A stretch of 64,000 nucleotides of DNA from Pseudomonadota bacterium (GTDB lineage: Bacteria > Desulfobacterota > Binatia > Binatales > Binataceae): positions 310,001 to 374,000 of the forward strand of contig JAJPKA010000014.1 of assembly GCA_021323945.1 (NCBI GenBank), written 5' to 3'. Below, one piece after another: positions 1-7,494 of this stretch. Position 1 is the stretch's first letter, and each line of letters starts with the position of its first letter. The notes under the pieces are model-generated. The model had not been told where the DNA came from. It searched no databases and was given only the letters and a program-made list of their open reading frames with translations. The translations under genes were made by a program, and so were the position numbers.

Positions 1-1
1 G

Positions 2-907
2 TCGTGGGAGAGCTATTATGGCGTGACAATTCTGCCCTCGGGCCGCGCTGTGGTCGTGGGCGACAAGGGCGTCGTCATGACAAGTGACGATGGTGGCAAA
101 ACCTGGGCTCGTCAGACGCTAAAGAAGGGCTGGAAGTACTACGACCTCTATAGCGTCGCTTTTGCGCCCGACGGCTCACATGGATGGGCGGTCGGGGATG
201 CTGCCGTGATTTTCCGGTCCGACGATCAGGGCCTCACCTGGGTAGAGCAACCGGGGCCTGCGGGCTTGAACAGCGCATTGCTCAAAATCGCAGTGGCAGA
301 TTCACGAAGATTCTGCGCCAGTGGCGAGCACGGAGTATTGCTGTGTACCACCGATGCAGGCGCCAGCTGGAAGCTGCAAAGATTCCACGATTTTGCGCTC
401 TTTGACATAGTCTACTCGGACCCAAAGAACATTTGGGCTGTTGGCGAATTTGCCACTGTGCTTCATTCAGGTGACGACGGCCAAACCTGGCAAGTGCGCA
501 ACGGCGGTGAGATCGGAAAGGGCGACCCCCTGTTCTCGATCGCCTTTAGCGGCAATCAGGGTCTAGCCGTGGGCCTCATCGGCACGTCACTGCAAACTAA
601 CGACGGAGGCAAGACCTGGCAGGAACACGAACTCGCCAACGGTCATCGCTCGCTCTATACGGTTACTTCCGTACCCTCCCAGGCTGGTGAGTTCTACGCT
701 GGCGGTGAGCAAGGGTTGGCCGCTCTTATCGAGGATGGCGCAGTCACGCCTGTCGTCACCGGAGTCGCCGATGCCATCGCCGCCTCGGCGTTTTCGTCGC
801 GGTTTGCAATGGCGACAGGCTTATCGGGCACACTTTTGCGTAGCGATGACGGCGGTCGGCATTGGCATTCATTGGTTAATAAACCTCTGCTGACCCAGGC
901 TCAATGA
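2..907 (+). CDS. Ycf48-like Asp-box beta-propeller protein, 5' end outside window
   Basis: The frame is open from the first bases of the window, so the true start, probably with an export signal, lies upstream; about 301 residues are visible. Six Asp-box-type repeats occur along the chain (SDDGGKTW, SDDQGLTW, TTDAGASW, SGDDGQTW, TNDGGKTW, SDDGGRHW), the hallmark of Ycf48/photosystem II assembly-factor-like propellers. In non-phototrophs this family is often found next to RND/MMPL exporters. Here its stop codon overlaps the exporter start (ATGA), so the two are probably translationally coupled and the propeller may be a periplasmic partner. That role is inferred. No photosynthesis gene is present, so a photosystem function is unlikely. 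Confidence 0.8.
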   Translation, partial: SWESYYGVTILPSGRAVVVGDKGVVMTSDDGGKTWARQTLKKGWKYYDLYSVAFAPDGSHGWAVGDAAVIFRSDDQGLTWVEQPGPAGLNSALLKIAVADSRRFCASGEHGVLLCTTDAGASWKLQRFHDFALFDIVYSDPKNIWAVGEFATVLHSGDDGQTWQVRNGGEIGKGDPLFSIAFSGNQGLAVGLIGTSLQTNDGGKTWQEHELANGHRSLYTVTSVPSQAGEFYAGGEQGLAALIEDGAVTPVVTGVADAIAASAFSSRFAMATGLSGTLLRSDDGGRHWHSLVNKPLLTQAQ

Positions 908-3414
908 GCGGACCCATGAAGAACTCATTCAATATCGGCAAAACCATACTTCGTTTTCGGGCACCGATCGGCAGCATCCTGGTAGCGATTACCATTTTCA
1001 TGGGCTACTGGGCCTCCAAGGTGCAGATCGGAACGCGCTTTGTCGACTTTTTCCCGAGCTATCACCACTACGTGTTGTTGAATAACAAATACGCCCGGAG
1101 CTTCGGGGGCGCCGAAAGCCTCCAAATTATGTTGCGGGTCAAACACGGAGACATTTTCAATCGCAAAACACTCCTGAAAATCCAGGAGTTGAATCGCGAG
1201 ATGGACTCACTGCCGGGAGTGAATCACGAAGAGGTCTTCTCGCTTGCCTCGTTCCGCGTGTCCTACGTTCAGGCCGTCTCTGGCGCTCTCGTGACCGAAC
1301 CCTACATGTTCCCTGACGTCCCCAAGACCGAGCAGGGTATAGCGGCGCTGAAGAAGAATGTCGTGGCTCACTGGGATGCTTTACGACAGCTCGTTAGCGC
1401 CGACTACAAGAGCGCCATGGTCACCGCGTCCTTTAATGACGAAGCGATCAAATATCGCGAATTCTTTCAGGACGTGCAGCGGATTATTCAGAAAAACCAG
1501 GACGAAAACCACGAGATCTACGTAGCCGGCGAACCGATGACGCGGGGCTGGGGCTATCACTATATCTGGCAAATCGTCGCGATTATTCTGATTTCGCTGG
1601 CGGTGATTGTCCTGATTCACTACTACGGCATTCGCGGTGTCGCACGATGGTGGGCGCCGCTGATGACCGGTAGTTGTTCGGCGCTTTGGGGTATGGGATT
1701 CACCGGACTAATTGGCTACCAGCTGGACCCGGTGATGTTGGTCATTCCGTTTATTTTGACCGCTCGCGACGTCAGCCACGGTATTCAGTGGCAGCGTCGG
1801 TTTTATAACGAAATCGAGCGCTCAGGCGGAAACGTCAACGACTCCGTCATTTTGACCACCAACCTGATGTTGCCGCCTGGTTTGGTTTCAATTCTGGCGG
1901 ACATCTTTGGCATCATTTTCGTGTCTTTCAGCGGAATTCCAACTCTACATCACATCGCGCTAACCGGTGCCGTATGGGTGGCGGCGAGTCTCACCATGGT
2001 ATTTGTCTTTCAGCCGATCGTGATGAGCTACCTACCCTCGCCGCAACTCGAGAAGCTCAAAATCGAAGAGGAACTGGCAGGTGGTCTCGAAGGAAAGCTC
2101 GAGGCCTTCCTCGAACATCTGACCGAGATCCCGGTTCGCCCGGGGAAAGTGCGCACAGCGATCCTATTGGCTGCCGCAGCGTTCATCATCTTCGGGCTGT
2201 TGTCAGGTCAACGCGCCGCGATCGGCTACCGCACTATTGGTACCCCGCTCTACAAGCCCAACGCCAAGGTCAACCGAGACATTCAAGAGATTGCCAAGAA
2301 CTTTCCGGAGGACGAAGCCTGGGTCGTGCTCGAGACACCGCCGTTTCCCAGCGATCAATCGACGCTCGGCTCCAGCCCGTTGCGGTTGGCTGACGATCTT
2401 CGTTACTACCTGCGTGAACGCGACCCGAATGTAATTCAGGTAGTGTCGTTCGGATCGGATATCGAGAAACCCTTCAATCAGATGTTCCATTATGGGCACC
2501 CGAAATTCCTGCGAGTGCCGGAAAGTACTGAACTGGCGGGCAACCTATGGTTCCTCTATTTGTCGGGCACAGCTCCGGGCGAGATGGAGCGCTATTTGGC
2601 CGATCGTCAGGCCGATGCCGCGTGTATCCGCGTCCTTCTGCGCGATCACACCTACGACACCTTGAATCGTTTGCTCCAGGAGGTTGCGTCTTTTAGCCGT
2701 TCCCAGGCCGGAGTGCGCATTGCACCGGGCGCGGAGGCCACTCTCCGTGAAGGTCTCTTGACTGGCCCGACCATTGCCCCGGATCCTTCGCTCAGCCAGG
2801 TCAAGGTCGATCTATTGGGTGGAATCGGTGGACTCTATGCAGCGGCCAACCAGGTACTTAAATACACTGACTTTTTCAACTTGACGTTGACCCTCATCGC
2901 CGTGGGTATCTGTTGTGCCTTTGAATTTGGCTCGATCGTAGCAGGAGTCCTGTTCATAGCCGCCAGTGTTCTGGCAAATTTCGGGGCTTTTATCTACATG
3001 AATCTCCGCGACCTGACCTTGACGATCGACACCATTCCGGTCGTCTCACTCGGTATCGGTCTCGGCATCGACTATGGCATCTACACAATGGCAGCTATCC
3101 GGGATGAGGTGATCCGCGGCAAAGATCTCGAGGATGCTATCCAAACTGCGATGAGAACGACCGGGGCTGCGGTCCTCAATACCTTGTTCGTGATGGTAGG
3201 CGGTCTGGCGGTGTGGATGTTCTCGCCGGTCGACTTCCATACCCGCATGGCGCAACTGCTGATCTTCCTTATGATCACTAATGCGATTACTGGGGTGATG
3301 ATTTTGCCCAGTTTTGTCGCAGCCTTTAAGCCGCGCTTTATTCGACGTTTCGTTGAAGCCCAGCAGCAACAGAGATTTCAGGCTGCAGCGACCGGCGGGG
3401 GCGGCGGTGCGTAG
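904..3414 (+). CDS. RND superfamily (MMPL-type) exporter
   Basis: An 836-residue polytopic protein with the two-fold RND layout: one membrane helix near residues 22-38, a large periplasmic domain, a five-helix bundle (about 220-375), then a second helix near 420, a second periplasmic domain and a final bundle (about 655-815). The C-terminal bundle carries GIGLGIDYGIYT and the first bundle ARDVSHGIQ, both typical of the MMPL/HpnN-like subgroup that moves lipids or hydrophobic molecules out of the inner membrane. It starts inside the stop of the Ycf48-like gene, so they form one translational unit. The cargo cannot be told from sequence. The tail is Gln- and Gly-rich and probably disordered. 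Confidence 0.88.
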   Translation: MSGPMKNSFNIGKTILRFRAPIGSILVAITIFMGYWASKVQIGTRFVDFFPSYHHYVLLNNKYARSFGGAESLQIMLRVKHGDIFNRKTLLKIQELNREMDSLPGVNHEEVFSLASFRVSYVQAVSGALVTEPYMFPDVPKTEQGIAALKKNVVAHWDALRQLVSADYKSAMVTASFNDEAIKYREFFQDVQRIIQKNQDENHEIYVAGEPMTRGWGYHYIWQIVAIILISLAVIVLIHYYGIRGVARWWAPLMTGSCSALWGMGFTGLIGYQLDPVMLVIPFILTARDVSHGIQWQRRFYNEIERSGGNVNDSVILTTNLMLPPGLVSILADIFGIIFVSFSGIPTLHHIALTGAVWVAASLTMVFVFQPIVMSYLPSPQLEKLKIEEELAGGLEGKLEAFLEHLTEIPVRPGKVRTAILLAAAAFIIFGLLSGQRAAIGYRTIGTPLYKPNAKVNRDIQEIAKNFPEDEAWVVLETPPFPSDQSTLGSSPLRLADDLRYYLRERDPNVIQVVSFGSDIEKPFNQMFHYGHPKFLRVPESTELAGNLWFLYLSGTAPGEMERYLADRQADAACIRVLLRDHTYDTLNRLLQEVASFSRSQAGVRIAPGAEATLREGLLTGPTIAPDPSLSQVKVDLLGGIGGLYAAANQVLKYTDFFNLTLTLIAVGICCAFEFGSIVAGVLFIAASVLANFGAFIYMNLRDLTLTIDTIPVVSLGIGLGIDYGIYTMAAIRDEVIRGKDLEDAIQTAMRTTGAAVLNTLFVMVGGLAVWMFSPVDFHTRMAQLLIFLMITNAITGVMILPSFVAAFKPRFIRRFVEAQQQQRFQAAATGGGGGA

Positions 3415-3475
3415 GGCTCGAGGCTAATTGGCCGACATCAGCGACCGTTCGGCCATCCGCTCTTCACCCCGTGAC

Positions 3476-3514
3476 GGCAACTCTGTGGTTCGATACATGG
3501 GCCACAGAGTTGCC
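3476..3514. terminator. Perfect 13-bp inverted repeat between convergent genes
   Basis: GGCAACTCTGTGG at 3476-3488 is exactly complementary to CCACAGAGTTGCC at 3502-3514 with a 13-nt loop. It lies between the convergent ends of the RND exporter and the SDR gene, the expected place for a bidirectional terminator. No T-run follows on either strand, so factor-independent termination is uncertain; it may just stabilise 3' ends. Confidence 0.45.
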
Positions 3515-3549
3515 ACAGGGGAAATAACACAGTCGCCCGGTAAGGTCGT

Positions 3550-4563
3550 TTAGCGAACGAATCTTCGCATTCCTGCCAGGCCCATCGCTAGCAAACCGAG
3601 TGATATCGCGAGCGACGCCGCCCGATGAGTCTCGAACCATAGCGCCGGTGAACGATTTGCAGCTCGTTTGTCGAACGAGCCGTGAGCCCCATAATCGCCT
3701 GCCACTGAGGTAAACAAATTGTCGACTCGTTGTGGACCGATTGTCTCGTCGGTCTGCTGTGAGCTATAGCCGGTCCGGCCCAGGTAGCGATCCAACAGGC
3801 CTGGGAAGAGCTTTTGCCCGATTATTGCCGCGATCGTGCTGACTCCGACGTACAACTCGCGGCAATTGTGGTGAGCAGCCCAATAGACTGCTCTCGCCCC
3901 GACTTCCGGATTATAGATAGGTGCAACCGGCTGCGGATGATGGCTGATGTGGGTTCGGCACCATTCGAACTGAGGCGTGTTCATCGCCGGCATCTGCACC
4001 ATCGTGATTTGAACCTTACTTCGGTCGTGAATGAGTTCGCAGCGGAGACTATCTGTGAAACCTTTGATGCCGTGTTTCGCCCCGCAATAAGCCGACTGCA
4101 AAGGAATCGAGCGGTAGGCCAGCGCAGAACCCACCTGAACGATATGGCCATGGTTGCGCGATTTCATGCGCTTAAGCGCGGTCATCGTGCCCCAGACCTG
4201 GCCCAAATAGGTTACTTCAGTCGTCCTCTTGTATTCTTCGGGTGTGACCTCGTCGAAAGGAGAAAACACGGTCGTCATCGCGTTGTTCACCCAGATGTCG
4301 ATTGGTCCGAACGTGCGTTCCACCTCTTCTGCGGCATGTTCGAGAGCATCCGAGTCAGCAACATCTGCGCTTACAGGCAGTCCCTCGCCGCCGAGCTCCG
4401 TGACTTCTCGGACAGTGGCTTCCAGGCGCATGGGATCCCTCGCAATCAATCCAATACGCGCGTTATGCCGCGCGAATTCGCGTACAATAGCGCGCCCCAA
4501 ACCAGCTGACGCGCCTGTTACAACCACAACTTCCGGTGAGCTAACTGCAACTGAGCTTTTCAT
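3550..4563 (-). CDS. SDR family oxidoreductase with C-terminal membrane segment
   Basis: A 337-residue classical short-chain dehydrogenase. The Rossmann motif TGASAGLG (16-23), NNAM at 93-96 in place of NNAG, and Ser146, Tyr159 and Lys163 (YCGAK) give a complete catalytic set for NAD(P)-dependent alcohol/ketone redox. It is about 80 residues longer than typical SDRs. The extra C-terminal part ends in a hydrophobic stretch (about 315-331, before GMRRFVR) that could anchor it to the membrane. The usual Asn of helix 4 appears to be Thr118. It is transcribed divergently from the methyltransferase gene. The substrate is not predictable. Confidence 0.85.
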   Translation of the reverse strand: MKSSVAVSSPEVVVVTGASAGLGRAIVREFARHNARIGLIARDPMRLEATVREVTELGGEGLPVSADVADSDALEHAAEEVERTFGPIDIWVNNAMTTVFSPFDEVTPEEYKRTTEVTYLGQVWGTMTALKRMKSRNHGHIVQVGSALAYRSIPLQSAYCGAKHGIKGFTDSLRCELIHDRSKVQITMVQMPAMNTPQFEWCRTHISHHPQPVAPIYNPEVGARAVYWAAHHNCRELYVGVSTIAAIIGQKLFPGLLDRYLGRTGYSSQQTDETIGPQRVDNLFTSVAGDYGAHGSFDKRAANRSPALWFETHRAASLAISLGLLAMGLAGMRRFVR

Positions 4564-4695
4564 TATGCCTTTTCATCCGCGGTTCTGAGATCAACGCCTC
4601 CACCGTGCAGGAGGTCTCGGAATCTACGCTATCATGGAAACGCTGCTCTCATGCGGGTTATTTTGGGTTCGGTCAGCACCCCGTTAAATCGCCGA

Positions 4696-4724
4696 TTGAC
4701 ATGCTATCCCGTGGCAGTTAAAGC
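4696..4724 (+). promoter_or_regulatory. Candidate sigma70-type promoter for the methyltransferase gene
   Basis: A perfect -35 hexamer TTGACA (4696-4701), a 17-nt spacer and a weak -10 TAAAGC (4719-4724) precede the SD AAGGAGA at 4740-4746 and the ATG at 4754. The spacing is ideal, but the -10 matches poorly. Confidence 0.4.
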
Positions 4725-4753
4725 ACCAGAAAAGTCTCTAAGGAGAATCTCTT

Positions 4754-5836
4754 ATGGCTTCAAGCGGCCCGTCAGTCGATATGGCCAAGGCCCAGAAGAA
4801 AGCGGAACAGGTTTTCGGCATCCTTGGCGGCGGGCTCGTCTCTGCGATGATTTATCTTGGCGACCGTTTGGGCTTTTACCGCGAGATGCAATCCGGTGAG
4901 GCGCTGACGAGTTCTGAACTGGCCCAAAGAATGGGTTTACATGAACGGTGGGTTCGTGAGTGGCTCCAAGGCCAGGCAGCCGCGGGCCTGATTGATTACA
5001 AGGGCGAGGGCCGCTTTTCGTTGTCCCCTGAGAGTGCCTTGGTCCTGGCCGATGAGAACAGTCCGCTGTTTCTGGCTGGCGGTTTCTGTGCGCTGCCAGC
5101 TCAAATGGCCGTGTTGGAAAAATTGCCCGAGTCGTTCAGAACAGGTTTGGGTCTGCCCTATGATGCCTTCGGACCCGAAGGTGCCCGCGGTGTGGAGCGC
5201 CTCTTAGCACCCTGGTATCGCACCCAACTCGTTCCAGTGGCTCTGCCCAAGCTCGAGGACGTGGTACCGAAGCTCAAAGCGGGTGCGAAAGTTGCAGATA
5301 TCGGATGTGGCGGCGGCATTGCTTTGCTCGAGATGGCCAAGGCATTTCCCCGCTCGGACTTTCATGGCTACGACATCTCACATCACGCGCTAGCGCGCGC
5401 CGAGCAAAACAAGGCGGCGGCGGGCGTTAGCAACGTCACGTTTCACGATGCCCGCCAAGAGCCGATTGACGCCGACGCGAGCTTCGATTTCATTTCGACC
5501 TTCGACTGTTTGCATGACATGGCCCATCCAGAGACTGTAATTGCAGCAATTCGGAAGGCGCTTAAGCGGGACGGGACCTGGATCATTGCAGACATTCACG
5601 GACAACCTTCGTTCGAAGAAAATCTTCGCGATAACCCCCTCGCCTCGCTAATGTATGGGTTTTCCGTGCTTTGCTGCATGTCATCCGCCATGTCAGAGCC
5701 GGACGGTGCCGGGCTGGGGACCTTGGGATTTCCGGAGCCGGTCGCACGCCGGATGGTCAGTGAAGCAGGATTCACACGCTTTAAGAGTCACGATTTTGAT
5801 AATCCTATTAACGCCTACTACGAGGTACGTCCCTGA
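4754..5836 (+). CDS. SAM-dependent methyltransferase with N-terminal winged helix
   Basis: A 360-residue protein of the Rv2258c-like type. A winged-helix dimerisation domain spans about residues 45-100 (LTSSELAQRMGLHERWVREWL, split here only for naming), and a class I Rossmann methyltransferase domain begins with VADIGCGGG at 180-188, the SAM-binding motif I. FDCLHDM around 250 matches the post-II region of this family. The start is fixed by the SD AAGGAGA, 7 nt before ATG. These enzymes methylate small molecules; the acceptor is unknown. The gene is monocistronic in context, with an SDR divergent upstream and an alpha/beta hydrolase 186 nt downstream. Confidence 0.85.
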   Translation: MASSGPSVDMAKAQKKAEQVFGILGGGLVSAMIYLGDRLGFYREMQSGEALTSSELAQRMGLHERWVREWLQGQAAAGLIDYKGEGRFSLSPESALVLADENSPLFLAGGFCALPAQMAVLEKLPESFRTGLGLPYDAFGPEGARGVERLLAPWYRTQLVPVALPKLEDVVPKLKAGAKVADIGCGGGIALLEMAKAFPRSDFHGYDISHHALARAEQNKAAAGVSNVTFHDARQEPIDADASFDFISTFDCLHDMAHPETVIAAIRKALKRDGTWIIADIHGQPSFEENLRDNPLASLMYGFSVLCCMSSAMSEPDGAGLGTLGFPEPVARRMVSEAGFTRFKSHDFDNPINAYYEVRP

Positions 5837-6022
5837 TTTGTCGCTTCATCATCGACACTGCGTCTGAGGCAAACCAGGTCGGAGGACGGGCGAGATCTCA
5901 CCGAGGGCAGTTCGGCATAGGCCCGGCCGTCCTTTGTGCTGCTGGCCTGCTGAGCATTTGGACGTGAGCAGTAGCCCTTGATATCGAGGAGCGGTCACTG
6001 AAGTAGATAAAGGAAATGTGCT

Positions 6023-6808
6023 ATGCCAACGGCGCGAGTCAATGGAATCGAACTCTACTATGAAGTCCATGGCCAAGGGCCGGCGCTTGTGCTGGCCCAT
6101 GGCGCCGGCGGAAACCACCTTAGCTGGTGGCAACAGGTGCCGGTGCTGTCGCGTCATTTCAAGTGCGTAACATTTGACCATCGCGGCTTTGGTCTTTCGC
6201 GCGATCTTCCTCATGGACCGGGTGCCGAGGCCTTCATTGACGATCTAAGGTGCTTGCTTGATCATCTTGGAATCGAACGGACGGCGTTGGTGGCGCAGTC
6301 GATGGGCGGATGGACCTGCCTGGGTTTTGCCACCAAATATCCCCAACGCGTTACCGCACTTGCGCTCTGCGACACGACCGCGGGAATTGACAATCCGCAG
6401 GTAACACGCGAGATGAGGCAACTGCAATCGGATTTGCCCCGGAATCTAAACGACGTACTGGAGCGGGCATATTCAAACGAATTTGTCCGGCGTGATCCTG
6501 CGCGTTGCTTCCTGTATCGGGAGATCTCCGGACTGAACGTGAGTGTGCCGCAAGACCTTCTTGGAAAGTTAATGGCCATGCGACACGGGGTCGAGTCCCT
6601 TATCGAATGGCGTCTTCCAACGCTGTTATTGGTGGGGGAAGATGACCTCCTGACTCCGGCCAGAACGATGGAGCTAATGGCACAAGCGATCCCACACTCG
6701 CGATTCGTCACCGTTCGGGGTGCCGGCCACTCCGTCTATTTTGAGCAACCCGAGGAATTTAACCGAATCGTCGTCGATTTCCTACTGGCTGCGATTCCTC
6801 GCGAATGA
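6023..6808 (+). CDS. Alpha/beta hydrolase
   Basis: A 261-residue alpha/beta hydrolase fold protein. The oxyanion region HGAGGNH (26-32), nucleophile elbow AQSMGG with Ser93, acid Asp207 or Asp208 in GEDDLL, and His236 in GAGHS form the catalytic triad in canonical order. The start follows AAAGGAAA upstream of ATG. There is no signal peptide, so it is probably a cytoplasmic esterase, lactonase or C-C hydrolase. The sequence does not separate these, and no pathway neighbour fixes a substrate. Confidence 0.85.
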   Translation: MPTARVNGIELYYEVHGQGPALVLAHGAGGNHLSWWQQVPVLSRHFKCVTFDHRGFGLSRDLPHGPGAEAFIDDLRCLLDHLGIERTALVAQSMGGWTCLGFATKYPQRVTALALCDTTAGIDNPQVTREMRQLQSDLPRNLNDVLERAYSNEFVRRDPARCFLYREISGLNVSVPQDLLGKLMAMRHGVESLIEWRLPTLLLVGEDDLLTPARTMELMAQAIPHSRFVTVRGAGHSVYFEQPEEFNRIVVDFLLAAIPRE

Positions 6809-6844
6809 CCAGAAGCCGGGCATCAAGCAGAATCGTCGGCTAAC

Positions 6845-6997
6845 TTAGAACAGCGTATAAATGAATGGGGCAACCGTCGAAAACTGAGCCAAAGCTACAA
6901 GTCCGCCGAGCACGACTAGCGTGCCGATTAACGGGATAAGCCAAAATTTCTTGCGTTCTCGTGCAAATCCCCACATGTCTTTGAGCATTTCCAACAT
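6845..6997 (-). CDS. DUF5989 family small membrane protein
   Basis: A 50-residue protein read from the minus strand. It starts MLEMLKDMWGFARERKKFW and carries one hydrophobic helix (about 19-48, IPLIGTLVVLGGL then VALAQFSTVAPFIYTLF at the end). This matches the DUF5989 family, single-span proteins usually encoded after SxtJ-like and carbamoyltransferase genes. Its ATG shares one base with the upstream stop (TGATG), so translation is probably by re-initiation. It is short and easily missed by gene callers. Function unknown; the conserved linkage suggests a membrane complex. Confidence 0.85.
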   Translation of the reverse strand: MLEMLKDMWGFARERKKFWLIPLIGTLVVLGGLVALAQFSTVAPFIYTLF

Positions 6998-7419
6998 CAG
7001 TATGGCCGCTCCAGGTGGTTTCGCTCCCGTGGTTTTGCCAACACTCTATAGCTGTCAGCGGTGGGGTCGAGCCTCCGCCGCATCGGGTCGCGTCCCACAA
7101 GCCGCATAACCAAGCCGGTTGGCAAAATCACAATAAAATAGAGCAGAGACAAAATCAGCCGCGTATTCAACCAGCCGAGCGCTCCACCAAGCCACACCCA
7201 TCCGCGATGAACGACACGTAGCGCTTGAGGAGCCGCGAGCGCGGTAATCCATAAGCATGCGGCAACCGACCACGGCCAGAGCACGAAGACGTGGCGCCGG
7301 AGCAGCGGAATTAGAGCGAAGAAGAACAGCCACAAAATGCCCAACAAGAGACCGAAATGCCTCGCTTGGCGTATTTCGGTTTCTTTGTGCTTTTTCGCAA
7401 GATCCTGCAGCAGGCCCAC
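6997..7419 (-). CDS. SxtJ family membrane protein
   Basis: A 140-residue membrane protein with a short charged N-terminus (KKHKETEIRQARHFG) and three to four hydrophobic segments (about 22-37, 44-64, 83-105), resembling SxtJ of the saxitoxin cluster. This family has no known biochemical activity but almost always follows a carbamoyltransferase. Here it lies 75 nt after the carbamoyltransferase stop and overlaps the DUF5989 gene by one base. Function in the cassette is unknown; membrane anchoring or export of the carbamoylated product is only a guess. Confidence 0.8.
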   Translation of the reverse strand: MGLLQDLAKKHKETEIRQARHFGLLLGILWLFFFALIPLLRRHVFVLWPWSVAACLWITALAAPQALRVVHRGWVWLGGALGWLNTRLILSLLYFIVILPTGLVMRLVGRDPMRRRLDPTADSYRVLAKPRERNHLERPY

Positions 7420-7494
7420 AGATTTCCCTGCCCTTCTCCGGTTCCTTCGGTACTTGCCTGACGAATGAAATGTGGGTCGGCCTTGGGAGATTCC

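Noticed and set aside
5883-5933. AGGACGG/CCGTCCT pair after the methyltransferase gene
   Set aside because: The 7-bp stem with a 37-nt loop and only TTT after it is too weak to call a terminator.
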